64,000 nt of DNA, from NCBI GenBank assembly GCA_032207245.1, contig CM063500.1:83481757-83545756 (forward strand), read 5' to 3'. The position numbers and the translations under genes were made by a program. The notes under the pieces were generated by a model. It ran no database searches. It saw nothing but the letters and a program-made list of their open reading frames with translations, and was not told the origin of the DNA. Shown here in pieces: positions 26,481 to 39,924 of the stretch. The first letter of the stretch is position 1. Every line of letters starts with the position of its first letter. This stretch comes from Pardosa pseudoannulata (taxonomy: Eukaryota > Arthropoda > Arachnida > Araneae > Lycosidae).

Positions 26481-28019
26481 TGTTATTCAATGCCCTAGTG
26501 TAAGAAAGCATACACCAGGTACAATAGACTTCGCCGCAGTATGACTAAGGACACCACCAAACATGAAATGTGCTCATCATTTTCATCTTTTTTTCTTTTT
26601 GGATGTTACACCTCCGTATTTTTTCAACTCATTTAAAATAAAGACTGGCAATATAAGTATAATATCAGGTAACAAAGCAAGGATGGCTCCCTAATTCTTA
26701 TCAAAAATTTATAAAAATTTTCAAATAGGATAGAGTCAAAGATGAAATTTAATTTAAAACGTATCAATTTCAGAAAAATAAACATTTTTATACTTTATAG
26801 AAATGTAGTAATGTTTAACAGTAACACTCTTGTCAGCGAAGTTCGAAAAATTACTTTCAAAGTTAAAAATCTTTGGTGATATTCAAAATTCAGTTCAAAT
26901 ATCATAATATCCTTAAAATTAAGATTTTTCAAGTCTATATTGAAAAAGTAATGAACAGCTAATGTTTTTTTTTATTTTGAAACTTTTCAAATGCTGTTGT
27001 GGAATTTCTTTTAGGTATCCGTGTTTTAATAACGCAAATACTTTTAAATTTTAAATTTACACCCATGCACCTTTGAGGAGGCCCTTCTTGGTCCCAGGAT
27101 TATAACTTTTATTCCAAGAATAGCGTAAAATTTTAAATGCTTCAAAATTTTAGAGAAATATAAAATTAAAATCTATGTACATAAAGAAAAGTGTCTGGGG
27201 GTTTGTTTGTCCGAGAAATTCGTCTATTTTGTTCCAAACTCGATAAAATTTTACCCACTAGACCTCCTTGTCGAGAGGAAGATCATTATCATTTTATATT
27301 TTCCTGAGACTATAATGAACAGGAATATTAATTAAAATTTTCAAAGTGTTAATTTTGTCCTGCTGTAAAGTGTACTTTCCAGCGGTGTACCCTGTGGTTT
27401 GCTGAGACTTGCTGACATTTTAAAATTCCTATTTGTTCGTCCTAGAAGGAGTTAGACACAAAATAGAGAATGAATAGTATAGCCAAATTATTTCTCCATA
27501 GGACAAATTAATGTCTTTACTAAATAACGAGTCTTACTGATTTTTATGAAGTGTTTTTGGAATGCTGATTTTTAAATAAATTTATGAAGCAAATTTCTAC
27601 ATTATCCTGTACACTTTCGTAATTCTTCTATTCAGCACGTTTGAGAACCTTTGTCCAAATGTCCAGAATTTCCTCTCTCTAACTTCGAAATCAAAAGAAA
27701 AATCCTTGAATTTTTTAAGAGTTCTTTAAAAAAAAATCAAAATTCGACTTTTTATAACTTTGTGAATTGTCATCCAAACGACACAATTTTTTTTTACCGA
27801 TCGTGTGTATGCAATAAGTGGCTTTGCTCAAAGCTTCAAAACTATTTCTCAAGAATTATGGATCTTACAAATATTTTTCTGTTATACGGTTAAACCTTCA
27901 AAATCTCCGTACATTCTCTTGTGACCAACGTTTTCTAATTCACCTGGAGAAAATATTTTCTCACCCTAGAACAGAGCGTTTTTTTTTGTCCCAAATTACA
28001 TAACTGTAACTGACATGTA
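26481..28019. other. Unassigned AT-rich DNA
   Basis: No gene or repeat was recognised. The frames near 27651-28003 are AT-driven and lack motifs. Confidence 0.35.
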
Positions 28020-28145
28020 AACTGATCAACATCATCATAATAACCGGCATGACAGCCCAGAGTGGGCAAATGCCTTTTGCTGAAGACTCTTAATTGCAGG
28101 TCACTTTTCACCCATGGCTGCCAGTTTTTTATTCCCATGCTTTTG
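28020..28145 (-). mobile_element. 3' end of an RTE-like non-LTR retrotransposon (relic)
   Basis: The minus-strand translation ...FSKRHLPTLGCHAGYYDDVD parallels the C-terminal EKAKAHPGLSCH of the reverse transcriptase at 58552-59631. The coding end is followed by an ATGATG-type short repeat, as in RTE-like elements that end in microsatellite tails. Only the terminal ~120 bp remain. Confidence 0.45.
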
Positions 28146-28640
28146 ATATAAACTGTCATTTAATTATAAATTATATAACTATAATCGATACATAAAATGA
28201 TATATAATTACAATAGATATAACTGATATATAAACTGATATAGCACATGTAAACTTATTCTTAACCATAGCTATAACTGATATAACTCATGTAAACTTAT
28301 TCTCAACTATAGCTATAATTGATATACTGATGTGACTGATACAAATAAATTGACATAATTGAATTGTTATTCGAACTCCATATGCCAAATATATTGCGAA
28401 CCTTGCAGGACAGTCGACAAGTAAGATATTTTATCTGTTAACTCTTCGGATAAACAAGCTTAAAACATTGTGTAGACACAAACTTTTCATTAAAACGAAT
28501 GATTCTCTTGTATGCATAAAAAGATACGGTTTTAGGGAATCATAGTTAAATTTTACATCTCTCACCTACAATCAAATTAACTTTAATCTAAATAAAATAT
28601 CAAACCCCATCTTTACTTCAGCTATGCCGAGTACTTCAGC
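28146..28640. other. Unassigned AT-rich DNA with a small 52-bp direct repeat
   Basis: CATGTAAACTTATTCT followed by AACYATAGCTATAAYTGATA occurs twice between about 28244 and 28325. Nothing else was recognised. Confidence 0.4.
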
Positions 28641-29660
28641 TAGTAATAAATAAATAGTTAAATAAATATTTGCCATACTTTTAGATAGCAAAATGAGACG
28701 TTATAAAAGTTGACACTTCACTTGTAGTTGTTGAAATAGGTAAATATATATTAAATATCGGTAAATTTAGTATTAAAGTCTTTTGTTCTCTTTAGGTTAC
28801 ACTTGTGAATCAGTTAACAGGATTTAACATTTTACTTTAAATTTTACACTCAGTGTAATAATCATCATATCTGTAGTATGATGTTGGCTAATGTGTGCAG
28901 ATAGTAAATTACCAGTTTATAGTTCAAATATGTTTAACACCACAATGAAAGTAACATAAATAAATAGTTCTTCAACTAAAAATATATTTATAGGTAAATA
29001 TATGCTAAATATCTAAATTTAGCATTAAAATCTTTTGTTGTCTTTGGGTTACAGTTGTGAATCAGCTAACAGGATTTAACATTTTAATTTAAATTTTACA
29101 CTCAGTGTAATAACAGATGATAGATAAATAAATATTTGCCATACCTTTAGGTAGCAAAATGGGATGTTATGATAGTTGACACTTGACCCGTAGTGGTCGA
29201 AAATATGTAAGTATATACTAAATATCTAAATTTAGAATTAGTCTTTTGTTGTCTTTGAGTTACAGTTGTGAATCAGCTATCAGGATTTAACATTTTACTT
29301 TAAATTTTACACACAGTGTAATCGTAGATCATAGTTAAATAAATATTTGCCATACTTTTAGATAGCAAAATGAGACGTTATAAAAGTTGACACTTGGTCT
29401 GTAGAAGTCAAAATAGGTAAATATATGCTAAATATCTAAATTTAGCATTAAAATCTTTTGTTGTCTTTGGGTTACAGTTGTGAATCAGCTAACAGGATTT
29501 AACATTTTAATTTAAATTTTACACTCAGTGTAATAATCATCAAATCTGTAGTATGATGTTGGCTAATGTGTGCTGACAGTAAATGATCCTTTTATAGAGC
29601 GAATATGTTTAACACCAAAATGAAAGTAACATAAATGAATAGTCCTTCAACTAAAAATAG
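28641..29660. repeat. 211-252 bp tandem repeat, about four copies
   Basis: GATTTAACATTTTA recurs at 28821, 29073, 29284 and 29496. Each is preceded by GTGAATCAGYTAACAGG-type sequence and followed by TAAATTTTACACTCAGTGTA. Spacing changes because some units carry an extra piece (CATCAWATCTGTAGTATGAT and the block after it). TTTTACACTCAGTGTAAT contains a small palindrome, ACACTCAGTGT. Confidence 0.9.
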
Positions 29661-30590
29661 CGTGAAACTGTATATTTGGTATTACATATAGCCAACATTT
29701 TAAAGTGACAAAAATATAACAAATAAATAAACAATGAATAAAAAATTGAAAGTTGTCAACATCGAGATGGAAGCAATATGTTAAGAGCAAGAAAATAATA
29801 AAAAAGAAAATAGTTCCCGAAGTAATTTTTATTTATTTATTTTTATTATTTTTTAACAATTCTCTCCAGGGTGGCTCTCTTTATTTCCTAAATTCCCGAA
29901 TTTCCGATCCATTTGTTTTTACGACATACATAAACGGCTACTAAAGCAAAAAGAACGTTCGCTTCCAATAGATGCAAAGGAACAAAAGAGGCTGGGCAGC
30001 CCCCCTTCGTAATGCCCCATTTAATTGCATAGCATTTCAAAACATTCTACGCTCACGCTTTATTCGGACAAATACGCTGTGAAGGGGGGTGGCATGGATG
30101 AAAACATGCCATAGTCCAAAAAACATATAAAAGTTCGAAAAGGGATAGCGGGGAGGGGACAGAATGGGCAGTTGGGGATTTTTATGAAAGTAAATTCGAG
30201 TAAAAAGCTCGTGGCCCATTCCATGAAAGTGCGGCCATTTTTCACCAAAGTAGCAGACCATATTGCGAAGATTTACTTTTGTATTCTTTCCTCTTTTGTT
30301 TGTTTTCACTGTCCCTTTTTAAAATCCTTTCGTCTTCCTCCGCTCTCTTTCTGTTTTGCTTTCTTTTTTTTTCAATTCGAATTTTTCAGATAAGAGGGCA
30401 GTGCAAAAGCGAAAATGGTTGGAATGTCGTTATACTTTTTCTTTCTTTCTTTTTTTTTGTTTCGTGGGTGTATGTGTTCTCCCTCTAATTTATGGGGCAG
30501 TCAGGGGTCTTTTGTTGTGTCTTGGATATAGAGAGGTTCTTTTCGCTTGAAATATAAATAGCTCGAGGCCTTTTCAAGAGTGGGAGGGAG
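29661..30590. other. Unassigned DNA, GC-richer from 30000
   Basis: No gene was recognised. 30270-30480 is a long pyrimidine-rich tract (TTTTCTTTC type), which explains the Phe-rich plus-strand frames. Overlapping minus-strand frames at 30037-30309 show no motif. Confidence 0.35.
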
Positions 30591-32577
30591 ACCGCACTTA
30601 TTTTGACTCTTCTCGGACACAAGTGTTCGAGATAGGACATGTTCATTATAACATTGTGAGTCATGGCGAGAAAGAATGTGTATTCTTAGAGAAGGAATGT
30701 CAACTGTAACACTTGGCCTATCTAAATACATGGTAAACAAAATTTGACCCTTAGTAACACTTATTTCGACCTAGTGTTCGAGATAGGTTATGTTCATTAT
30801 AACATTGTGAGTCATAGCGAGAAAGAATGTGTGCAATATTTTAGAGAAGGAATGTCAACTGTAATATTTGGCCTATCTAAATATATGGTAAACACAATTT
30901 GACCCTTAGCCCCACTTATTTTGACTTTTCTCGGACACAAGTGTTCGAGATAGGACATGTTCATTATAACATTGTGAGTCATAACGAGAAAGAATGTGTG
31001 CAATATCTTAGAGAAGAAATTTCAACTGTAACACTTGGCCTACCTAAATATATGGTAAACACAATTTGACCCTTAGCCATATTTATTTTGAATTTTCTCG
31101 GACATGTGTTCGAGATAGGAAATTTTCATAATAACATTGTGAGTCATTCGGAGAAAGAATGTGTACAATATCTTAGAGAAAGAAATTTCAATTTTAACAC
31201 TTGGCCTAACTAAATATATGGTAAACACAATTTGACCCTTAGCCACACTTATTTTGACTTTTCTCGGATACAAGTGTTCGAGATAGGACATGTTCATTCC
31301 AACATTGTGAGTCATAGGCAGAAAGAATGTGTGCAATATCTTAGAGAAGAAATTTCAACTGTAACACTTGGCCTACCTAAATATATGGTAAACACAATTT
31401 GACCCTTAGCCATATTTATTTTGAATTTTCTCGGACATGTGTTCGAGATAGGAAATTTTCATAATAACATTGTGAGTCATTCGGAGAAAGAATGAGTGCA
31501 ATATCTTAGAGAAGAAATTTCAACTGTAACACTTGGCCTATCTAAATATATGGTAAACACAATTTGACCCTTAGCCACACTTATTGGACTTTTCTCGGAC
31601 ACAAGTGTTCGAGATAGGACATGTTCATTATAACATTGTGAGTCATAACGAGAAAGAATGTGTGAAATGTCTTAGAGAAGGAATTTCAAATGAAACCCTG
31701 GGCCTATCTAAATATATGGTAAACACAATTTGACCTTTAGTCACACTTATTTTGACTTTTCTTGGACACAAGTGTTCGAGATAGGACATGTTCATTACAA
31801 CATTGTGAGTCATAGGCAGAAAGAATGTGTGCAATATCTTAGAGAAGAAATTTCAACTGTAACACTTGGCCTACCTAAATATATGGTAAACACAATTTGA
31901 CCCTTAGCCATATTTATTTTGAATTTTCTCGGACATGTGTTCGAGATAGGAAATTTTCATAATAACATTGTGAGTCATTCGGAGAAAGAATGTGTACAAT
32001 ATCTTAGAGAAAGAAATTTCAATTTTAACACTTGGCCTAACTAAATATATGGTAAACACAATTTGACCCTTAGCCACACTTATTTTGACTTTTCTCGGAC
32101 ACAAGTGTTCGAGATAGGACATGTTCATTATAACATTGTGAGTCATAACGAGAAAGAATGTGTGCAATATCTTAGAGAAAGAAATTTCAATTTTAACACT
32201 TGGCCTATCTAAATATATGGTAAACACAATTTGACCCTTAGCCACACTTATTTTGACTTTTCTCGGACACAAGTGTTCGAGATAGGACATGTTCATTATA
32301 ACATTGTGAGTCATAGGCAGAAAGAATGTGTGCAATATCTTAGAGAAGAAATTTTAACTCTAACACTTGGCCTACCTAAATATATGGTAAACACAATTTG
32401 ACCCTTAGTCATATTTATTTTGAATTTTCTCGGACACGTGTTCGAGATAGGAAATTTTCATTAAAACATTGTGAGTCATTCGGAGAAAGAATATGTGCAA
32501 TATCTTAGAGAAAGAAATTTCAATTTTAACACTTGGCCTATCTAAATATATGGTACACACAATTTGACCCTTAAGGA
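30591..32577. repeat. ~166-bp satellite, 12 monomers of two types
   Basis: GTTCGAGATAGG occurs at 30625, 30943, 31108, 31276, 31441, 31607, 31773, 31939, 32107, 32275 and 32440, plus a degenerate one at 30776. Steps are 165-168 bp, except for 151 bp after the first. Type A monomers carry CTCGGACACAAGTGTTCGAG, type B a shortened CTCGGACATGTGTTCGAG (CACGTG in the last). Both keep dyad symmetry. The two types alternate in a mixed A/B order. Minus-strand frames run through several monomers because most steps are multiples of three; they are not genes. Confidence 0.96.
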
Positions 32578-35425
32578 ATTTTAATAACTGTTATGTTTAA
32601 GTCATAATTCAATTGATTCAAAAAGTAAACTTAGCAATCTCTGAAAGAAAATAAAAGCATTTTTCAAACCGTATTTTAAAAAATATTATATTTTCTAAGC
32701 CATTTATATAAACAAAAATTTTAAATAAAACCACTAAACATCATAAATATCAATTTCAAAAAAGTGACAATTTAATTGTATCAGAAAAACTTAGAAATCT
32801 TTGAAAGTAAATAAAAGCATTTTTCAAACCTTATTTAAAAAAATATATTTTTTAAACAATTTATATAAACAAAAATTTTAAATAGAATCACCAAACATGA
32901 TAAATCACTGACACAATATAAGTAACAATTTTAATTATCAATATTTTCTCCAAATTACTACTGAATTTTAGCATCAGTCAATTTAAAATTAAATGCAATC
33001 AAGAAGAATTATTACTATTAAAATAGGTTTTCTTTTATAAACAGTAGATATGCAACATAATTTAATGTCCTGTTGGATTGTCCTTAATTATTGTATTGTA
33101 TATTATTGTATAAACAAATTTCTACTTATTACTTACACATATTTCTATTTGCAATTTATATAAACAAAAATTTTACACCAAACATCATACATCACTGACA
33201 CAATATAAATATCAATTTCAATAATCAAGATTTTCCCCAAATTACTACTCAATTTTAACATCAGTCAATTTAAAATTAAATGCAATCAAGAAAAATTATT
33301 ACTATTAAAATAGATTTTCTTTTATAAACAGTAAATATGCAACATAATTTAATGTCCTGTTGGATTGTCCTTAATTATTGTATTGTATATTATTCTATAA
33401 ACGCCAATGTCCTTTTGGATTGTTCTTAATTATTGTATTGTACATTATTGTATAAACAAATTTCTACAAATTACTTACACATATTTCTATTTGAAATTTA
33501 TATAAACAAAAATTTAAATAAAATCACCAAACACCATAAATCACTTACATAATATAAATATCAATTTCAAATATCAAGATTTTCCCGAAATTACTATCGA
33601 ATTTTAACATAAATTTAAAATTAAATGCAATGCAAGAATTATTATTATTAAAATAGATTTTCTTTTATGAACAGTAAATATGCAGCATAATTTAATGTCC
33701 TGTTGGATTGTCCTTAATTATTCTATTGTATATTATTCTATAAACAAATTTCTACATATTACTTAAACATATGTCTATTTGCAATTTACATAAACAAAAT
33801 TTTAAATAGAACCACCAAACATCATAAATCACTGACACAATATAAATATCAATTTCAATTATCAATATTTTCTCCAAATTACTACTGAATTTTAACATCA
33901 GTGAATTTAAAATTAAATGCAATCAAGAAGAATTATTACTATGAAAAGAGATTTTCTTTTATAAACAGTAAATATGCAACATAATTTAATGTCCTGTTGG
34001 ATTTTATTATTGTATAAACAATAATGTCCTGTTGGATTGTCCTTAATTATTGGATTGTATATTATTGTATAAACAAATTTCTACATATTACTTACACATA
34101 TTTCTATTTGCAATTTATATAAACAAAAATTTTAAATAGAACCACCAAACATCATAAATCACTGACACAATATAAATATCAATTTCAACTATCAAGATTT
34201 TCCCCAAATTACTACTGAAATTTAACATCAGTGAATTTAAAATTAAATGCAATCAAGAAGAATTATTACTATTAAAATAGATTTTCTTTTATAAACAGTA
34301 AATATGCAACATAATTTAATGTCCTGTTGGATTTTATTATTGTATAAACAATAATGTCCTGTTGGATTGTCCTTAATTATTTGATTGTATATTATTGTAT
34401 AAACAAATTTCTACATACTACTTACAGACATTTCTATTTGCAATTTATATAAACAAAAATTTTAAATAAATCCACCAAACATCATAAATCACTAACACGA
34501 TATAAATATCAATTTCAACTATCAAGATTTTCCCAAATTAGTACTGAATTTTAACATCAGTCAATTTGAAATTAAATGCAATCAAGAAGAGTTATTACTA
34601 TTAAAGTAGATTTTTTGTTATAAACAGTAAATATGCAACATAATTTAATGTCCTGTTGGATTGTCCTTAATTATTGTATTGTATATTATTGTATAAACAA
34701 TAATGTCCTGTTGGATTGTCCTTAATATTGTGTTGTATATTATTGTATAAACAATAATGTCCTGTTGGATTGTCGTTAATTATTATGTTGTATATTATTG
34801 TATAAACAAATTTCTACATATTACTTACACATAATTCTATTTGCAATTTATATAAACAAAAATTTTAATTAAGACCACCAAACAACTTAAATCACTTACA
34901 CAATATAAATATCAATTTTAACTATCAAGATTTTCTTCAAATTACTCCTTTTAACATCAATCAATTTAAAATTAAATACAATAAAGAAGAATCATTACTA
35001 TTAAAATAGATTTTCTTTTATAAACCGTAAATATGCAACATAATTTAATGTCCTAATGGATTTCCTTAATTATTGTATATTATTGTATAAAAATAATCTC
35101 CTTTTGGATTGCCCTTAATTATTGTATTGTACATTATAGCATAAAGAAATTTCTACATATTACTTACACATATTTCTACTTGCAATTTATATAAACAAAA
35201 ATTTGAAATAAAACACCGAACGTGATGAACACTTACACAATATAAATATCAATTTCAACTATCAAGATTTTCCCCAAATTACTACTGAAATTTAACATCA
35301 ATCATTTTAAAATTAAATGCAATCAAGAAAAATTATTATTACTAAAATAGATTTTCTTTTATAAACAGTAAATATTCAACATAATTTAATGTCTTGTTGG
35401 ATTGTCCTTAATATAATTATTCTCG
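32578..35425. repeat. ~300-400 bp AT-rich satellite with nested 55-bp sub-repeat
   Basis: ACAAAAATTT recurs near 32713, 32867, 33166, 33507, 33794, 34126, 34453, 34857 and 35198. The monomer contains CATCATAAATCACTGACACA, TATCAAGATTTTCCCCAAAT and AAACAGTAAATATGCAACAT. A 55-bp piece, AATGTCCTGTTGGATTGTCC to GTATAAACA, is present one, two or three times per monomer (for example at 34647, 34702 and 34756), and this accounts for much of the length variation. Confidence 0.93.
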
Positions 35426-36120
35426 TATTTCAACAAGAATTATGCTCCTTAATTCTTGTTGAAAAAGAATTTGCACAATAAAACTAAACAAAGCAGGCGA
35501 AAAGTAAACAAATTTTTTTTTTTAAATATTAGTGAATTGTATACTGCAGAGTATTTTGATTTAGGAGTAGAATTGCCCATTCCTAGGATCAGAGGGATTC
35601 AGGTACAGAATTCTCCCATTTATGATCAAAATTATTTCACCTAATTCAGACTAAAAGAAGATAACCAAAACATTAACTGTAATTATACAGAACCATTGTA
35701 GAAAAGAAGGAACTGACCTTTTTGGTGACCAAAGTGACAACTCGTTTTTTGGTGACCACGAGGATGCTGAAAAACAAAAAAGAGACTATCTCTCTCCAAG
35801 AAGACTATTCCTTGGGTTGGTTAAAATTTAAGAATTTTCAAAAATTTCACAAAAAAAATATCTATTTTTACAACTAAATACTTTTAAGTTTTCATAAATA
35901 TTTACCTTCTTTCATTCAATATACATTTCAAAAATCGAACACTTTTACGTACTTTACACAAAATAAAATAAACTTAAAATTTAACATTCTGTTGAACTAC
36001 GAGTTATAAAACTTTTACTTAAAATAAAAATATCATTTACTCATATATGATTGTTACCTTTTTAAACTAGACAATACCATTTTAAGACTGTAAGAAAAAT
36101 GCATATTACTAAATATTTCT
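35426..36120. other. Unassigned DNA
   Basis: A short frame at 35456-35644 and mixed AT-rich DNA. No motif was found. Confidence 0.35.
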
Positions 36121-36235
36121 TTTTAACCTCTTATAATTCTTTAAATTTAGAATTTTTATTCCTGCATAACCGCTGTCCAACCGCTTCATAAATTCGAGGA
36201 CATACTGATAACTTAGGTTACTATTATATAGAGGA
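36121..36235 (-). mobile_element. Helitron 5' end (fragment), related to 21663
   Basis: Read on the minus strand from 36235 it begins TCCTCTATATAATAGTAACC, then GAATTTATGAAGC, matching the 5' end of the element at 21663. The base before the TC is A, as expected. The 3' hairpin and CTRR end are not found further left, so the copy is broken. Confidence 0.6.
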
Positions 36236-37139
36236 TGATCTTTGAAATAAATATATAGCATTTATGAACATTACCATGTAGCTCAAAATTGAGGAAAAGT
36301 TACTAAAAGCCTAGTGAAATAATCCCCAACTGGGTATGGAAACAATGCAACATGATAGATATAGCAGGTTGTATGTCAAGTTTCAATTAAGTTCCCTTTC
36401 AAATTTAGGCATAAATCTTTCTTCTTCAGGAAAACATAAAAATTCTACACACCAATTTATTAACTATCTATAAATACGAAACCTTCATGCTGACAGATAC
36501 AACAATTTTAATAACAACACATTTATATTAAGCGTTTAAATTGGGAAGGACTAAAGACTTATTCCTCAAAAATTCATTTTGTAGGAAGGTTAAATAAATG
36601 CGTGGTTTTTGACAAGTAAATATAAATTATAATATTCAGAAAGAATATATTGAACTTAGGAACATTGTCATGTACCTCAAAAAGAAGGAAAAATTACAAA
36701 AAATCTAGTGGAATGATTCCCAACTGGGTATGGAAACAATGCAACACGATATTGCAGGTTGTCCGGTATGTTCGATGAAATTCACTTTTGAATTTAGGTA
36801 TAAACATTTCTTCTTCAGGAAAACATAAAAAAATCTACACACCAATTCATTAACTATCTTTAAATGAAAAACCTACATGTTGGCAGGATACATAATACAA
36901 TTTTAATAACAACATATCTACATTAATAGTTTAAATTGTGAAGGACTAAAGACTTATTCCTCAAAAATTCATTTTGTAGGAAGGAATAAGTAAATGCGTG
37001 GTTTTTGACAAGTAAATATAAATTATAATATTCAGAACGAATATATAGAACTTAGGAACATTGTCATGTACCTCAAAATGAAGGGAAAATTACAAAAAAT
37101 CTAGTGGAATGATTCCCAACTGGGTATGGAAACAGTGTA
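36236..37139. repeat. ~395-bp tandem repeat, about 2.3 copies
   Basis: The block TCATGTACCTCAAAA...AACTGGGTATGGAAACA recurs near 36270, 36667 and 37062. Shared inner blocks are TTCTTCAGGAAAACATAAAA and GACTTATTCCTCAAAAATTC. The block continues into the next array, where the spacing grows. Confidence 0.88.
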
Positions 37140-39622
37140 ACATAATATACGCTTTTGTCGGAAAACTTTCGACAAAGTTCAAATTCGATATTAAGCATAA
37201 AAGCATATTACTCGCCACTGAAGAGATGCACGGAGAAGTGAAGAGGACATAGGATGGCAAAAAAATCTAATAATGACATAAGACACTTAGAAGGGCAGTA
37301 TTTTGTACCGATGTACTTTCCCACGATGGTCAGCAAGTGCAGACACAGCTGTGGACTAAATTTCCAGGAAGAATTTAGGTGCAGCTGTTGACTTCGAGTT
37401 TTAGTGGGGCCCCTGCAGAAGAGTTATAGCTCACTGAGTGGCACAAGTGTAACGGCCAAGCCCAAGCAGGGATGAAGCAGTGAGATACGGGGGCAGGGGA
37501 TAAGCAATAATGTCAACTTTCACTAAAGGGGCCATTTTAATGAGTCCAACTGTACACCCGAAGGGGATGCAGATGTGGGAAAATTTCACCAACAAGTGAT
37601 AGGGAGAGAAAAAAAAAGGGCGTTGAACCGAAGTGTGAAGTTGGGAAAGAAAGTTGGAAAATGACTCGATGTCGGGATTCTAGAGTTGCTGGATATCCAG
37701 ATCCCATGAGCAAGTCAGAGAGCCCGGGCCAGCAATCTATTCCCGACCTGCATGCGTAGGATCGGCACGCTAGCATAAAAGTCCAGCAAAATAACGGCCG
37801 CTACGAGAGTACAGATGTCCAGCCTGTTGACAGTCCAACCTGCTTCCCTGTAATTACTAGAGGTAAACTTAATAATATTCATAATTATTACCTGGATCTC
37901 ATAATCTTTTCATAAGAAATACTATTTCGAGAGTATTGATGAATAGCAAAACCAAATAATTGCAGATCTTGTTAAATACTAATCAAGTGTTATATTAATT
38001 TATAAATATTATACATAATAAAGGTTTTAGTTTAAATATTAGGTATTTTCCTTTAATTCCATAGCGTATATTTTACTGTGTTTCCCCTTTGAGAACGAAT
38101 ACTGGTGTTTGTGTTGTACGTACATTACAACAGACCTATAACTCAAAAATTCATTTTCAGGAACTAATAAATGCGTGACTTTTTGACTAGTAAATATAAA
38201 TTGTAATATTCTGAACGAATTTACAGCGCATTGGAACATTATCATGTACCTTAAAAAAGAAGAAAAGTTACAAAAAATGTAGTAGAATGCTCCACAACTG
38301 CGTATGGAAACAATGCAACATAATATACGAGGTTGTCGGAAAACTTTCGACAAAGTTCAAATTCGATCTTAAGCATAAAAGCATATTCCTCGCCACTGTA
38401 GAGATGCACGGAGAAGTAGGGAGGACAGGGGGATGGCAAAAAAATCTAATAATGACATAAGACACTTAGAAGGGCAGTATTATGATGATGTACTTTTTAC
38501 GATGGTCAGCACTTGCATACACAACTGTGGACTAAATTTCCAAGAAGAATTTAGAGGCAGCTGTTGACTTCGAGTTTTAGTGGAGGTCCCTATGGAGGAG
38601 TTATAGCTCACGGAGTGGCACAAGTGTAACGGTCAAGCCTAGGCAGGGATGTAGCCTTTAGATATGGGAGCACTAAGCAATAGTGGCAACTTTCACCAAA
38701 GGGGCCATTTTAATGAGTCTACCTCATTAAAATGGGAGGAAAATTTCACTAACAAGTGATTGGGACATGGAAAAAAAGGGAGCGTTAAACCGAAGTGTAA
38801 GATGTGGAAAGAAAGTGGGAAAATGACTCGATGTCAGGATTCAAGAGTTGCTGGATACCAGATATGAGCAAGCCATGGGTCATCAACCTATTCCGCACAT
38901 GCGTAGATCGGCACTCCAGCATAGAAGTCCAGCAAAAAATCGGCCGCTACGCCAGTACAGACTTCTAGCCTGTGAAAGCCTGCTCCCCTGTAATTACTAG
39001 AAGTAAACTTAATAATATTCATAATTATTACCTGGATCTCATAATCTTTTCATAAGAAATACTATTTCGAGAGTATTGATGAATAGCAAAACCAAATAAT
39101 TGCAGATCTTGTTAAATACTAATCAAGTGTTATATTAATTTATAAATATTATACATAATAAAGGTTTTAGTTTAAATATTAGGTATTTTCCTTTAATTCC
39201 ATAGCGTATATTTTACTGTGTTTCCCCTTTGAGAACGAATACTGGTGTTTGTGTTGTACGTAAATTACAACAGACCTATTCCTCAAAAATTCATTTTGAG
39301 GAACTAATAAATGCGTGACTTTTTGACTAGTAAATATAAATTGTAATATTCTGAACGAATATACAGCGCATCGGAACATTATCATGTACCTCAAAAAGGA
39401 AGAAAAGTTACAAAAAATGTAGTGGAATGCTCCACAACTGGGTATGGAAACAATGCAACATAATATAAGAGGTTGTCGGAAAACTTTCGACAAAGTTCAA
39501 ATTCGATCTTAAGCATAAAAGCATATTCCTCGCCACTGTAGAGATGCACGGAGAAGTAGGGAGGACAGGGGGATGGCAAAAAAATCTAATAATGACATAA
39601 GACACTTAGAAGGGCAGTATTA
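37140..39622. repeat. 1.14-kb tandem repeat, about 2.2 copies
   Basis: AACATAATATA...GGAAAACTTTCGACAAAG occurs near 37140, 38318 and 39458. 38000-38480 and 39140-39620 are nearly identical at an exact 1140-bp offset, so the last step is recent. The 37200-37860 part is GC-richer, and its counterpart in the next copy is diverged with indels. Minus-strand frames at 38039-38353 and 39179-39493 are copies of one frame and show no family motif. Confidence 0.93.
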
Positions 39623-39924
39623 GGGGTGGAGGGTAGGTGGAAAGTGGGAGGCAAGCTGAAGGAACCGCACCCTTAATGAAGACTCACTGATCCGTGAAAC
39701 TTCTTCCCGACATTTCGATGTTTCATTAGAACGTCCCCTTCCACCCCTTCCCATCAGTGCAAGAAGTGTCGTTCTTCTGCGACACTTTTTTTTTCTTCCT
39801 CTCTTTCTTCCTTCTCTTTTGCTCTTTTTGCGACACTGTATCGATTACTGCACTTTGTCACGTTTATCTGGAATAAAATGCTCCAAATATATGTGACGGG
39901 ACATTGAGAGTTTCGGATTTCTTG
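39623..39924. other. Unassigned DNA with G-rich and pyrimidine tracts
   Basis: A G-rich run at 39622-39655 and a CT-rich run at 39785-39825. No gene was recognised. Confidence 0.4.

Noticed and set aside
31073..32335. Minus-strand frames with repeated HTFFL...THNV...YLEHL segments, resembling a repeat protein
   Set aside because: The frame stays open because many ~166-bp monomers step by 165 or 168 bases, multiples of three. It is interrupted where the step is 166 or 167 and has no start context or domain.
30591..32577. Regular direct repeats with dyads, considered as a CRISPR array
   Set aside because: Repeats are ~166 bp with no short repeat/unique spacer alternation, no cas genes, and a clearly eukaryotic setting.
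38039..39605. Conserved-looking minus-strand frames of 62-104 codons in both 1.14-kb copies
   Set aside because: Three frames overlap the same DNA in each copy, and the copies are near-identical by duplication, so conservation says nothing about coding.
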